Assembly: GCA_964513655.1 (NCBI GenBank)
Contig: CAZENQ010000133.1
Span: forward strand, 1 to 7,255
Direction: 5' to 3'
Source: G020350405 sp964513655
GTDB lineage: Bacteria; Planctomycetota; Phycisphaerae; Sedimentisphaerales; Anaerobacaceae
DNA: 7,255 nt
This document shows, one piece after another, positions 1 to 6,869 of this stretch (position 1 is the first letter of the stretch; each line of letters begins with the position of its first letter). The position numbers and the translations under genes are program-made. The notes under the pieces were generated by a model. The model was given only the letters and a program-made list of their open reading frames with translations, searched no databases and was not told where the DNA came from.

Positions 1-431
1 AGGTTGTTGACATGCTGGCAAATGTCTATTGGCGGCCGAATATGGTCTCAACGCACAACCCGGACAGTATCTTCAACGTCGATATTTGTGGCGGAATGCC
101 CGCCGTCATCATCAAAATGCTGATAGCCTCTGAGCCCGGAGCAATAGAGCTGCTGCCGGCGCTGCCAAAGCAGTGGCCATCGGGTACTATCGAAGGAGTT
201 CTGTGTCGCGGGCAGATAGAGATTAAAAAGCTGTCGTGGGATGATGAGCGGATAGATGTCAGGTTTGTATCTGAAATACCGCAGAATGTAAGAATCAGTG
301 TTCCGGGAACCTTCAAGAAAGCCCAGATAAGGAAAAGTAATTCTGATATGGTGGAAAGCCTCGCAAAAAAAGGCAAATGTGTCGTGGCGGTTCCGCCGGG
401 CGAGCTGGTTGAGATTCATTTTGTGCGTTAA
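1..431 (+). CDS. C-terminal end of a GH95-like glycoside hydrolase (5' truncated by window)
   Basis: The frame is open from base 3 to a TAA at 429-431, giving about 142 residues. The ATG at 12 is internal, not the start. The order of motifs matches the end of the GH95 catalytic barrel and the following beta domain: a THNPDSIFNVDICGG segment at the place of the family's HPPFQIDGNFGG loop, a helix (AVIIKMLIASEPG), then IELLPALPKQWPSGTIEGVLCRGQIEI, which is very typical of GH95. Family members are exo-acting, mostly secreted alpha-L-fucosidases or alpha-L-galactosidases acting on fucosylated glycans. Asp27 of the fragment sits where the family loop carries its conserved Asp. The usual GNF after that Asp is replaced by the shorter IC, so this is a divergent subgroup and its substrate is uncertain. 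No terminator hairpin is visible after the stop, and the gene converges on a minus-strand remnant. Family assignment is fairly sure; specificity is not. Confidence 0.8.
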   Translation, partial: VVDMLANVYWRPNMVSTHNPDSIFNVDICGGMPAVIIKMLIASEPGAIELLPALPKQWPSGTIEGVLCRGQIEIKKLSWDDERIDVRFVSEIPQNVRISVPGTFKKAQIRKSNSDMVESLAKKGKCVVAVPPGELVEIHFVR

Positions 432-760
432 TTAATGCCGAATTGCCCCTTGTTACTACGACCACAGCCCACCACCGTCTTGTCCTCTAAAACGATAAGC
501 GTGTGGAGTTCGCCGCCGCCAAGCCTGTTGCCCGGCCGCGCCGTTATCTGCACCTCGTTACTTTCACTTATCAGTTCGTCAACCGCTTCTAATCCAAGCA
601 CGTAAGTTCCCGGCTCCGAGAACCTTGCCCACGTTTTCACAACATTCTTATCACCGAAATCCACCGTCCCCGGCCCGTCAACCTTGAACCATACTGTATT
701 TACGTCATCGGGGCTCACTCCATAACCACCGCTCACAAGCCGCTCTGATAAAGCTGCCAA
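428..760 (-). pseudogene. Remnant of a PKD-RCC1 repeat protein
   Basis: This 110-codon frame runs from a TTG at 760 to a TAA at 428-430. Its first eight codons overlap the last codons of the S8 protease gene in another frame and carry no recognisable homology. From about residue 14 to 75 it reads as the back half of a PKD/Ig-like domain of planctomycete type (DVNTVWFKVDGPGTVDFGD, then ARFSEPGTYVLGLEAVDEL and SNEVQITA). The first strands, expected to read like VDAGPDQTVTLP, are missing. Residues 81-110 (GGGELHTLIVLEDKTVVGCGRSNKGQFG) match one RCC1 repeat. The frame stops right after the GQ-x-G motif, where further blades would be expected. No convincing ribosome binding site precedes the TTG. 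Both ends are therefore broken at domain level, which fits a fragment left by deletion or recombination. Alternatives are a sequencing frameshift at the upstream stop, or a real short protein; I think both are less likely. Confidence 0.6.
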
Positions 761-3700
761 ATCTCACCAGCACTCAACGCCCGGCCGTAAGTCCGTATGT
801 CATCAAGTGAGCCGGTGAAACCATCAGGGCTCCATTGTGCCATTCCAATCCAGATAGTTTCTTCAACCTGGAAATCATTATTAACCGTCTCAGTATCAGC
901 CTGTTTTACCCCATTCATGAATAAAGAATACTCACTCCCATTTCTTCTGATTGCCAAATGCGTCCATACCCCTACAACAGCGGGGCTGTCAGTAAATATA
1001 AATTTATGGTTCACACCATCATCCCAATGGGCAACGTATGCTGAATATTGTGACCCGTATGACAATAGCCACCACTGCACACCGTCTCCCGCTGAAATAA
1101 TAGCCTCTGAATCCAGGTTATCTTTATTCACCCACAAACACACCGTGTGGTCACCCATAGGCAAATCCGCAATACTATTAGCACTCTCGACATAATCAGC
1201 ATCTCCGTCGAAGCTTAATGCACCGTTTATTTGACCCACCGTCCAGGCCGTGTCACCATTCAGTGCCCCGTCATTGTCACCGGCCGAGTCGTATGCTGTA
1301 CTTCCGCTCCCCTCGTCAAACTCCCACCAGCTCACAAGGCCCAGATTAGGGTCAAATTCGGCCCACGTCGTAAAACTCCAGACATCACCCTTCCACGGAC
1401 TGTTGGCCTCAGATTCGTTAACCTCATCAATCCGCCAGTAATAGGTGCTGTTGATATCAAGTCCACACGGATCCCAGTTGGTACTTTCTTGGTTGCCCAT
1501 ATATTCTGGCGAAACCGTCGTCGCATCATTTACACTATTAAAATCGCTCCCAAAATATACATCGTGCGAAATAGAAGAATGCCCCGCCGACCAGCTAAGG
1601 ACCGCATTCGGGTCCACACCCGTCGCTTCGTCACTGGGATTGGGATTTGAGGCCTTCTCAATTAATCCCTGTTCGTAAAGTTGACCTACCTCTTCGGCGG
1701 ATAACGCTCGGTCAAAAATCCGAACATCGTCTATTGTCCCGTTAAAATAGTGTACGCCTCCAACGTGCGGAATCCTCCCTATGTTCTTGCTTTGCGATGC
1801 ATCTGAATTATATGTCCCTACCCCGCCAATTGTCTTTTGATACGCCGTCTCAGTTCCATCGATATACAATTTCGCTGTCTTCGTTCCCGCGTACCATATC
1901 GCAGCGACATGATGCCACGCATTCGACTGTATAGTCCCATCAACGGACTGGTAGTCCGACCACGTACTCGAGTGTGGCACCTGAAAATACAGCGACCTGT
2001 CGCCACTGGCATTGGAGACTGTCCTGAGATGCCAGCCATAATTCTGAGCATAACATCCGGCAACAGTCCCCCATGTCGTACCTGCACTGTATTCGTCGTA
2101 GATCCAGGCGGAAATTGCCATGTCATGTAACGGTAAATCATCCAAACTACTGGGAGAACCAACGCTCACGTAGTCGTTCGAGCCGTCGAAGTTCAAGCCA
2201 CCATTCATTTTTCCGCTTGTCCAGACTGCACCATAGATAGTCCCATCATTGTCTCCGGCTAAGTCGTGCGCCGTGCTTCCCGACCCCTCGTCAAACTTCC
2301 AGTAACCGATAAGGCTCGGACCAAACTCTCCCCAGGTCGTAAAGCTCCATACATCGCCTTTCCATGGGCTGTTGACATCCGCCTCATTGACCTCATCAAT
2401 CCGCCAGTAGTAAGTGGTTTCAAACGCAAGACCGTTCGCGTCGAAGTTGTTAGCGTCCCAACCGTTAACATCCTGGTTGCCCATATACTCGGGCGACAAT
2501 GTATTCGCATCGTTAACGTCAGAAAAGTTGGTCCCGAAATACACATCGTGTGAAACAGCCCCGCCTCCCGGTGACCAGCTAAGTACCACATTCGGGTCCA
2601 CCTTTACAGCTCCGTTCTTCGGATACGGATTAAATGCCTTCCCCGGCTTGGCCCCGTAAAGTTCCCAGATTTCCTCAACTGTCAATGCACGGTCATAAAG
2701 CCGAACGTCGTCTATGGTCCCCTTAAAATAGTGTACCCCTCCCACGTGCGGAATTCTCCCTATGTTCTTATTTCTTGAGGCATCAGAATTATAGGAACCC
2801 GCCCCGCCAATCGCCTCCTGATACGATGTCTCAGTTCCATCGACATACAATTTCGCTGTCCTCGTTGCCGCGTACCACACCGCAGCCACATGATGCCACG
2901 CATTCGACTGTATAGTCCCGTCCATCGACCAGTAGTCAGCCCACGTCGTCGAGTGTGGCACTTGAAAGTACAGAGACCTATCGCCACTTGCATTCGAAAA
3001 TGTCCTGAGATGCCAGCCATGGTCATGAGCATAGCATCCAACGACAGTCCCCCACGTTGTACCTGAACTGTATTCGTCATATATCCACGCACAGATTGTC
3101 ATGTCACCCAGGGGCAGGTCATCCAAACTAGCCGGCGAACTTACTGTGACATAATCGTTCACGCCGTCAAAATCCAACGCACCGTCAATATACCCGCTTG
3201 TCCACGCCGCACCGTTGACAATTCCGTGGTGAAAACGTGACCAGTCATATGCTGCGTCCCCTGCCCCCTCATCAAGCTTCCAGTGCGCGACCGGCTCCAG
3301 CCACCACGGATTTGTCTGGAGCCAATCCTCTGAGAAAATCTTCAGGTCAACCCCGTCAGCCGTACCGCTAAGGTCAAAGTCCGTCTTTTCACACCAGTAA
3401 GGTATCCCGCAGTCTTCCTCCAGCCAGTGCAGCGCCAGCACAACGTAATCCTCAAAATTAACACTGTAATCCCGACTAACATCGCACCACGGCCGGCACG
3501 GCAAATATCCCGTCAGGTCACTCTCAGAAAAATATACCGGCGGAAGACCCCTGCCCTTCGACAGCCCCGCAACACCGCTCGTTGCCGCAAGCTCCAACCA
3601 GCTAACGCAAATACTCCCGTCCACAAAGAACATCTCTACCTGAAAGCTGTTCGTCGCCCCTGCATCCCCGCTCAAGGGCACATCTTCGAACGTTACAACC

Positions 3701-6700
3701 ACAGCGTCCTCAAATTGCTTATACGAAACACTCCCGCCGCTCGAAGGGTCCAAGTCGGTAAACACGCCCGATATACGCTGCAGCGCGAAGTGATTCTCCA
3801 GCGACGCAGCTGAATTGCTGTCGCCCTGTCCGAATGTAATATATCCGTCACTCCCAACGTAGAACCGGTCGTATCTGCTCCCATAGAATAGAACATTCGC
3901 ATCGTTGCTCAGCACCACCTCGGCAAAATCATCATCACCTAGCGAAATAGGTGCCCCCCCGTTCGGGTCCGTTGGAAACTCCTCGACTCTCTCCCTGCAG
4001 GCCTCATAGTAAGCGTTCGAGCCGTCAGGGCTGAACGTCAGCGACAGAAAATCCAAATCGACACCGAATGATTCCGTAAAGCAGTCCGGCGGCTTCACCG
4101 TCAAACTAACCGGACGGGGCTTAATGCTCCCACTGCCCAGATTCTCAAATATAACAGCCTCTGAATAAATATTCGGGTCCAGCAAATTCGCCTCTGCCGA
4201 AATGCAGACATTTACATCTATCCAGTCATTCGCATCCAGCACTCCTTGATTGGGCTCAACATCCAGCCAGACTGGTGTCTGGGACGTTGTCCAGCTCACA
4301 GACGCTGTCCCGTTATTCGTTAAAGTATAACTAATGCAACCCGGTTCGAAAGGCCCCCCTTCAAGCCCGTTCGCATCCAACCCCGCATGAGGGCTCACCG
4401 CCAAATCGTCTGCATTCACCGTCATCGTTACGGCAACAATCGCCGGTCCGCACGGGTCATCGGATACAACAACTATCTCTGCCTCGTAAGTCCCCGCCGG
4501 CATCTCCATACCATCTTCGAAGGCATTGAAAGTTACATCTATCACATTCGAATCGCCCGGCCCAAGCGTGCCTTCCGCAGGCTCAAGCTCAATCCACGGT
4601 ACCCGTGTCTCCAAAATCGCGTTGTAAAGATTAAGCCTGCCTTCCGACACGCAAAGCCCCGCCAACGTCGGGTCAACAGTACGCAAAAGAATATCCTTCA
4701 CCTCACTGTTGCTCAACGCCGGGTCCATCGACCACAAAAGTGCGCAGGCCCCCGCTACATGCGGTGTCGCCATCGACGTCCCGTTCAGATATTGATAAGC
4801 ACCACCCTTCTTGCAGCTCAGTATCTCGCTGCCGGGTGCCCCCAAATCAACCGATGTCGGCCCCCAGTTCGAAAAACCGCTCTTCGCGTCATTCCTGTAA
4901 GTAGACATCACCGAGATTAGACTCTCGCAGTCATAACTCGATGGATAATGAGGATTACTGTCGGTATTGCTGCTGCTGTTGCCGGCCGCCGCCACAAACA
5001 GCATCCCCGCCGCACCCGCCGCATCTATCGCGTCCTTAAGTCCCTGACTGTACCCGCCGCCTCCCCACGAGTTGCTCGTTACGTCCGCCCCCATCAATCT
5101 CGCGTAGTCCACACATTTAATCGCATCCGATGTCCACCCGCTCCCCCCTGAGTTCAGGAATTTCACCGCCATTATCTTAACGGTCCAGCACACTCCGGCG
5201 ACACCTTCGCCATTATCTCCTATCGCGCCAACCGTCCCCGAACAGTGTGTCCCGTGGTAAATCGGCGACATATCATCCATCGGGTCCCCGTCGTTATTGT
5301 AAAAATCGTAACCGTAAATGTCGTCGATATACCCATTCCCGTCATCATCCACACCCGGCGTACCATTCTTCTCGGCCTCGTTCTCCCACATATTCATCGC
5401 CAGGTCCGGATGCATATAGTCAACCCCCGTGTCTATCACCGCCACGACAATCTCATCGCTGCCCGTCCCTATGTCCCACGCCTCCGGCGCATCAATGTCC
5501 GCATCCGCCGTCCCCCCGCTTTGCCCGGTATTATGCATCCCCCAGAGCTCATCAAATCGCGGGTCGAATGGAAACGTCGCATCCGCCTCGACTTCATAAT
5601 CCGGCTCAGCATACAAAATTCCTTGCACCCCATTGAACCGCTCCAGCGCCTCCTCAACGCTCATCCACCCCGGCAGTTTCACCGAGCTTAACCCCTCCAC
5701 AATCTCGAAGTTCTCCTTCACGTAGCCGCCGCCCAATGAACTGAGTATCCCGTCCCTCTCCGCCATGCTCCGCACCTGCCCATCCGGCGCAGGCGCAAAA
5801 CGCACAATCAACTCTCCCGGCTTATAAGCCGCATTGCCAATCGTCGTAAAGTCGTGCCCCTCCCGCACCGAACTGCCCATACCCGTATCAGCCGATACAC
5901 CTTTACCGAGCGCTGAGCCGCCTGAACCACCCACCGGCCGGCTGCGAACTATATAATCAACAGTCTCGTTGCCATCGTTTGTTATGGTCAGAGTCTCTTC
6001 TAAACTCGTTCCTTCTAACACGCTGACATCAAAACTGCCCGGCTCCACCCACAGACCTTCAGCTATAATGGATAAACTCACCCCAACCGTCTGCGGACTG
6101 TTCATAGCGTTCGGGTCGCTAACCGTCAGATTGCAATCGTATGTCCCCCGGCTCAGACCCGTAATATCCACGCTCAAATTAACATCATCCCACTCCCCCG
6201 CAGAGTTCCCGTCATTCGGCTCAACCGTAAGCCAGTTGCAGTCGTATGTTATCTCCCAGTTCAGCGTCCCCGACCCGCTGTTACTTATGCTAAGTATCTT
6301 GTCGGCCGGATTCGCCCCGCCGTAACTGGCCGTAAAGTCAAACTGAGTTGCGCTAAGCGATATCTCCGGCCCCGTGATAACAAGATTGACATCTACAATC
6401 TGCGGACTGTTTTCAGCCCTGTCGCCCGTTACCGTCAATTCACAATTGTATGTTCCCGCCCCCAGACCATTAATATCTACGAACACACCGACAACGTCCA
6501 CCTCCCCCATACTTGTTCCGCTCGTTGGCGCAACAGAAAGCCAGTTGCAGTCCTCCGTTACATCCCACATCAGTGGCCCGTTGCCGCCTCCTCTCCAAAT
6601 CGATAATGCCTGGCTCGCCGGATTCGTACCGCCTTGCTCCGCACTGAACTCCATATACGTAGGCGATACCTCTAATACTGGCGGCGCAGCCAAGCCAGCC

Positions 6701-6756
6701 GAACCAAAGCACAAAACCACCACTAAAACGCTAAAAACCGCAATTCGACTCCACAT
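733..6756 (-). CDS. Secreted multidomain subtilisin-family (S8) serine protease with dockerin, LamG and FN3 modules
   Basis: This 2007-residue protein starts at the ATG at 6756, set by a TGGAGGA motif 7 nt upstream. Residues 1-24 are a type I signal peptide (hydrophobic 5-23, cleavage near AGLA/A; no lipobox). Order: two BACON-like beta domains (27-128, 130-231) and a partial third (233-270); Gly/Ser-rich linker; fervidolysin-like propeptide (310-388); S8 domain (about 404-714) with Asp442, His501, oxyanion Asn593 and Ser661 (GTSMATPHVAG), plus a DDDGNGYID calcium loop (470-478). Then two Ig/BACON-like domains (719-887), a nidogen-like beta domain (893-1085), a dockerin-like EF-hand pair (1087-1148), and LamG (1152-1367), FN3-like (1372-1475), LamG (1482-1697), FN3-like (1700-1798), LamG (1806-2007). 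All catalytic residues are present, so an active exported endopeptidase is expected. The tail probably binds glycans or the cell surface. Most subtilases are 300-800 residues, so this one is unusually long. Substrate unknown. Confidence 0.93.
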   Translation of the reverse strand: MWSRIAVFSVLVVVLCFGSAGLAAPPVLEVSPTYMEFSAEQGGTNPASQALSIWRGGGNGPLMWDVTEDCNWLSVAPTSGTSMGEVDVVGVFVDINGLGAGTYNCELTVTGDRAENSPQIVDVNLVITGPEISLSATQFDFTASYGGANPADKILSISNSGSGTLNWEITYDCNWLTVEPNDGNSAGEWDDVNLSVDITGLSRGTYDCNLTVSDPNAMNSPQTVGVSLSIIAEGLWVEPGSFDVSVLEGTSLEETLTITNDGNETVDYIVRSRPVGGSGGSALGKGVSADTGMGSSVREGHDFTTIGNAAYKPGELIVRFAPAPDGQVRSMAERDGILSSLGGGYVKENFEIVEGLSSVKLPGWMSVEEALERFNGVQGILYAEPDYEVEADATFPFDPRFDELWGMHNTGQSGGTADADIDAPEAWDIGTGSDEIVVAVIDTGVDYMHPDLAMNMWENEAEKNGTPGVDDDGNGYIDDIYGYDFYNNDGDPMDDMSPIYHGTHCSGTVGAIGDNGEGVAGVCWTVKIMAVKFLNSGGSGWTSDAIKCVDYARLMGADVTSNSWGGGGYSQGLKDAIDAAGAAGMLFVAAAGNSSSNTDSNPHYPSSYDCESLISVMSTYRNDAKSGFSNWGPTSVDLGAPGSEILSCKKGGAYQYLNGTSMATPHVAGACALLWSMDPALSNSEVKDILLRTVDPTLAGLCVSEGRLNLYNAILETRVPWIELEPAEGTLGPGDSNVIDVTFNAFEDGMEMPAGTYEAEIVVVSDDPCGPAIVAVTMTVNADDLAVSPHAGLDANGLEGGPFEPGCISYTLTNNGTASVSWTTSQTPVWLDVEPNQGVLDANDWIDVNVCISAEANLLDPNIYSEAVIFENLGSGSIKPRPVSLTVKPPDCFTESFGVDLDFLSLTFSPDGSNAYYEACRERVEEFPTDPNGGAPISLGDDDFAEVVLSNDANVLFYGSRYDRFYVGSDGYITFGQGDSNSAASLENHFALQRISGVFTDLDPSSGGSVSYKQFEDAVVVTFEDVPLSGDAGATNSFQVEMFFVDGSICVSWLELAATSGVAGLSKGRGLPPVYFSESDLTGYLPCRPWCDVSRDYSVNFEDYVVLALHWLEEDCGIPYWCEKTDFDLSGTADGVDLKIFSEDWLQTNPWWLEPVAHWKLDEGAGDAAYDWSRFHHGIVNGAAWTSGYIDGALDFDGVNDYVTVSSPASLDDLPLGDMTICAWIYDEYSSGTTWGTVVGCYAHDHGWHLRTFSNASGDRSLYFQVPHSTTWADYWSMDGTIQSNAWHHVAAVWYAATRTAKLYVDGTETSYQEAIGGAGSYNSDASRNKNIGRIPHVGGVHYFKGTIDDVRLYDRALTVEEIWELYGAKPGKAFNPYPKNGAVKVDPNVVLSWSPGGGAVSHDVYFGTNFSDVNDANTLSPEYMGNQDVNGWDANNFDANGLAFETTYYWRIDEVNEADVNSPWKGDVWSFTTWGEFGPSLIGYWKFDEGSGSTAHDLAGDNDGTIYGAVWTSGKMNGGLNFDGSNDYVSVGSPSSLDDLPLHDMAISAWIYDEYSAGTTWGTVAGCYAQNYGWHLRTVSNASGDRSLYFQVPHSSTWSDYQSVDGTIQSNAWHHVAAIWYAGTKTAKLYIDGTETAYQKTIGGVGTYNSDASQSKNIGRIPHVGGVHYFNGTIDDVRIFDRALSAEEVGQLYEQGLIEKASNPNPSDEATGVDPNAVLSWSAGHSSISHDVYFGSDFNSVNDATTVSPEYMGNQESTNWDPCGLDINSTYYWRIDEVNESEANSPWKGDVWSFTTWAEFDPNLGLVSWWEFDEGSGSTAYDSAGDNDGALNGDTAWTVGQINGALSFDGDADYVESANSIADLPMGDHTVCLWVNKDNLDSEAIISAGDGVQWWLLSYGSQYSAYVAHWDDGVNHKFIFTDSPAVVGVWTHLAIRRNGSEYSLFMNGVKQADTETVNNDFQVEETIWIGMAQWSPDGFTGSLDDIRTYGRALSAGEIWQLYQSGL
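736..1341 (-). repeat. Third, diverged LamG domain closing the protease
   Basis: Residues 1806-2007 form a third LamG domain (LVSWWEFDEGSGSTAYDSAGDNDGALNG ... GSLDDIRTYGRALSAGEIWQLYQSGL). It shares the opening and closing strands with copies 1 and 2, but the middle (DGVQWWLLSYGSQYSAYVAHWDDG) is clearly different. It is an older relative, not part of the recent duplication. The gene stops one residue after the typical LamG ending QLYQSG. Confidence 0.85.
1363..2319 (-). repeat. LamG-FN3 unit, copy 2
   Basis: This stretch encodes residues 1480-1798: LamG (IGYWKFDEGSG ... TIDDVRIFDRALSAEEVGQLY) followed by the FN3-like module (SHDVYFGSDFNSVND ... YYWRIDEVNESEANSPWKGDVWSFTTW). Blocks identical to copy 1 include NASGDRSLYFQVPHS, DGTIQSNAWHHVAA and KNIGRIPHVGGVHYF. 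The FN3-like part is about five residues shorter than in copy 1. Confidence 0.9.
2332..3303 (-). repeat. LamG-FN3 unit, copy 1
   Basis: This stretch encodes residues 1152-1475: a LamG/concanavalin-A-like fold opening with VAHWKLDEGAG and closing with TIDDVRLYDRALTVEEIWELY, then an FN3-like module with SHDVYFGT and YYWRIDEVNEADVNSPWKGDVWSFTTW. It is a tandem duplicate of the unit at 1363-2319, with a period of about 327 residues. Within the 168-residue LamG core I count about 35 differences by eye, roughly 79 percent identity. The two copies also remain alike at the DNA level. Confidence 0.9.
3313..3498 (-). other. Internal dockerin-like EF-hand pair
   Basis: Residues 1087-1148 hold two 12-residue calcium loops. 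Loop 1 is D1092-V-S-R-D-Y-S-V-N-F-E-D1103. Loop 2 is D1126-F-D-L-S-G-T-A-D-G-V-D1137. Each is followed by a helix ending in (H/D)WL. Positions 1, 3, 5, 7, 9 and 12 carry oxygen ligands in both loops, as in type I dockerin repeats. In planctomycetes such pairs are usually at or near the C-terminus of exported proteins; here nearly 860 residues follow. Confidence 0.75.
4615..5829 (-). other. Propeptide and S8 catalytic domain of the protease
   Basis: Residues 310-388 (YKPGELIVRF ... GILYAEPDYEV) have the form of the fervidolysin-type inhibitory prodomain, a chaperone removed by self-cleavage. The catalytic domain follows at about residue 404 (LWGMHNTGQ). Asp442 is encoded at 5431-5433, His501 at 5254-5256, Asn593 at 4978-4980 and Ser661 at 4774-4776. 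The acidic insertion at residues 468-495 between Asp and His carries an EF-hand-like loop and probably binds calcium. The catalytic domain has several cysteines (505, 523, 548, 610, 648, 671, 702), in keeping with an extracytoplasmic protein. Confidence 0.9.
6064..6678 (-). repeat. Tandem BACON-like beta domains in the protease N-terminus
   Basis: Two consecutive domains of about 100 residues (27-128 and 130-231 of the protease) share one pattern: S(P/A)T..(M/F)(E/D)F(S/T)A..GG(T/A)NPA, a central DCNWL(S/T)V.P, then GTY(N/D)C(E/N)LTV and NSPQ.V.V.L.I. Each has one cysteine pair with the same 35-residue spacing (Cys70-Cys105, Cys173-Cys208), suggesting an internal disulfide. BACON-type domains are thought to mediate adhesion or glycan/mucin contact; here the role is inferred. 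A third, half-length relative follows at residues 233-270. Confidence 0.7.
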
Positions 6757-6763
6757 CTCATTA

Positions 6764-6770
6764 TCCTCCA
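6764..6770 (-). promoter_or_regulatory. Shine-Dalgarno site of the S8 protease gene
   Basis: Read on the minus strand this is TGGAGGA, with 7 nt between it and the ATG at 6756. It decides the start: another ATG five bases upstream lies out of frame. Confidence 0.8.
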
Positions 6771-6807
6771 GCTAAAATGTGAAAATCCCTGCTCCAATAT
6801 ATTCTGC

Positions 6808-6826
6808 CGTTTTTACGGGAAAAACG
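6808..6826 (-). other. Possible hairpin in the protease mRNA leader
   Basis: A perfect 7-bp inverted repeat, CGTTTTT and AAAAACG, surrounds a 5-nt loop. It falls between the candidate promoter and the ribosome binding site of the protease gene. The stem is mostly A-T, so its stability is modest and any regulatory role is speculative. Confidence 0.3.
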
Positions 6827-6840
6827 CGCTGTTAATCAAA

Positions 6841-6869
6841 AACCTACCACAAACCCACTGCCATGTCAA
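6841..6869 (-). promoter_or_regulatory. Candidate sigma70-type promoter of the S8 protease gene
   Basis: On the minus strand there is a perfect TTGACA (6869-6864), a 17-nt spacer, and TAGGTT (6846-6841) preceded by TGG, an extended -10 motif. The -10 hexamer itself is weak (3 of 6). Transcription would begin near 6834, leaving an untranslated leader of about 78 nt. Confidence 0.5.

Noticed and set aside
432..735. Intrinsic terminator for either convergent gene
   Set aside because: I looked for a GC-rich stem followed by a T run on both strands and found only short 4-bp inverted repeats without a T tract.
733..765. Programmed -1 frameshift joining the protease to the PKD-RCC1 frame
   Set aside because: The frame relation would need a -1 slip, but the bases before the stop (CAG CTT TAT CAG) do not form a slippery heptamer, and the LamG domain already ends normally at QLYQSGL.
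4387..4920. Plus-strand frame of 177 codons opposite the S8 catalytic domain
   Set aside because: It is antisense to the well-supported protease gene, is rich in Arg/His/Pro from the complementary codons, and shows no domain, start signal or homology.
5245..5691. Two overlapping plus-strand frames of 148 and 129 codons
   Set aside because: Both are antisense shadows of the protease propeptide and catalytic region, with biased Arg/Pro/His/Ser composition and no recognisable motif.
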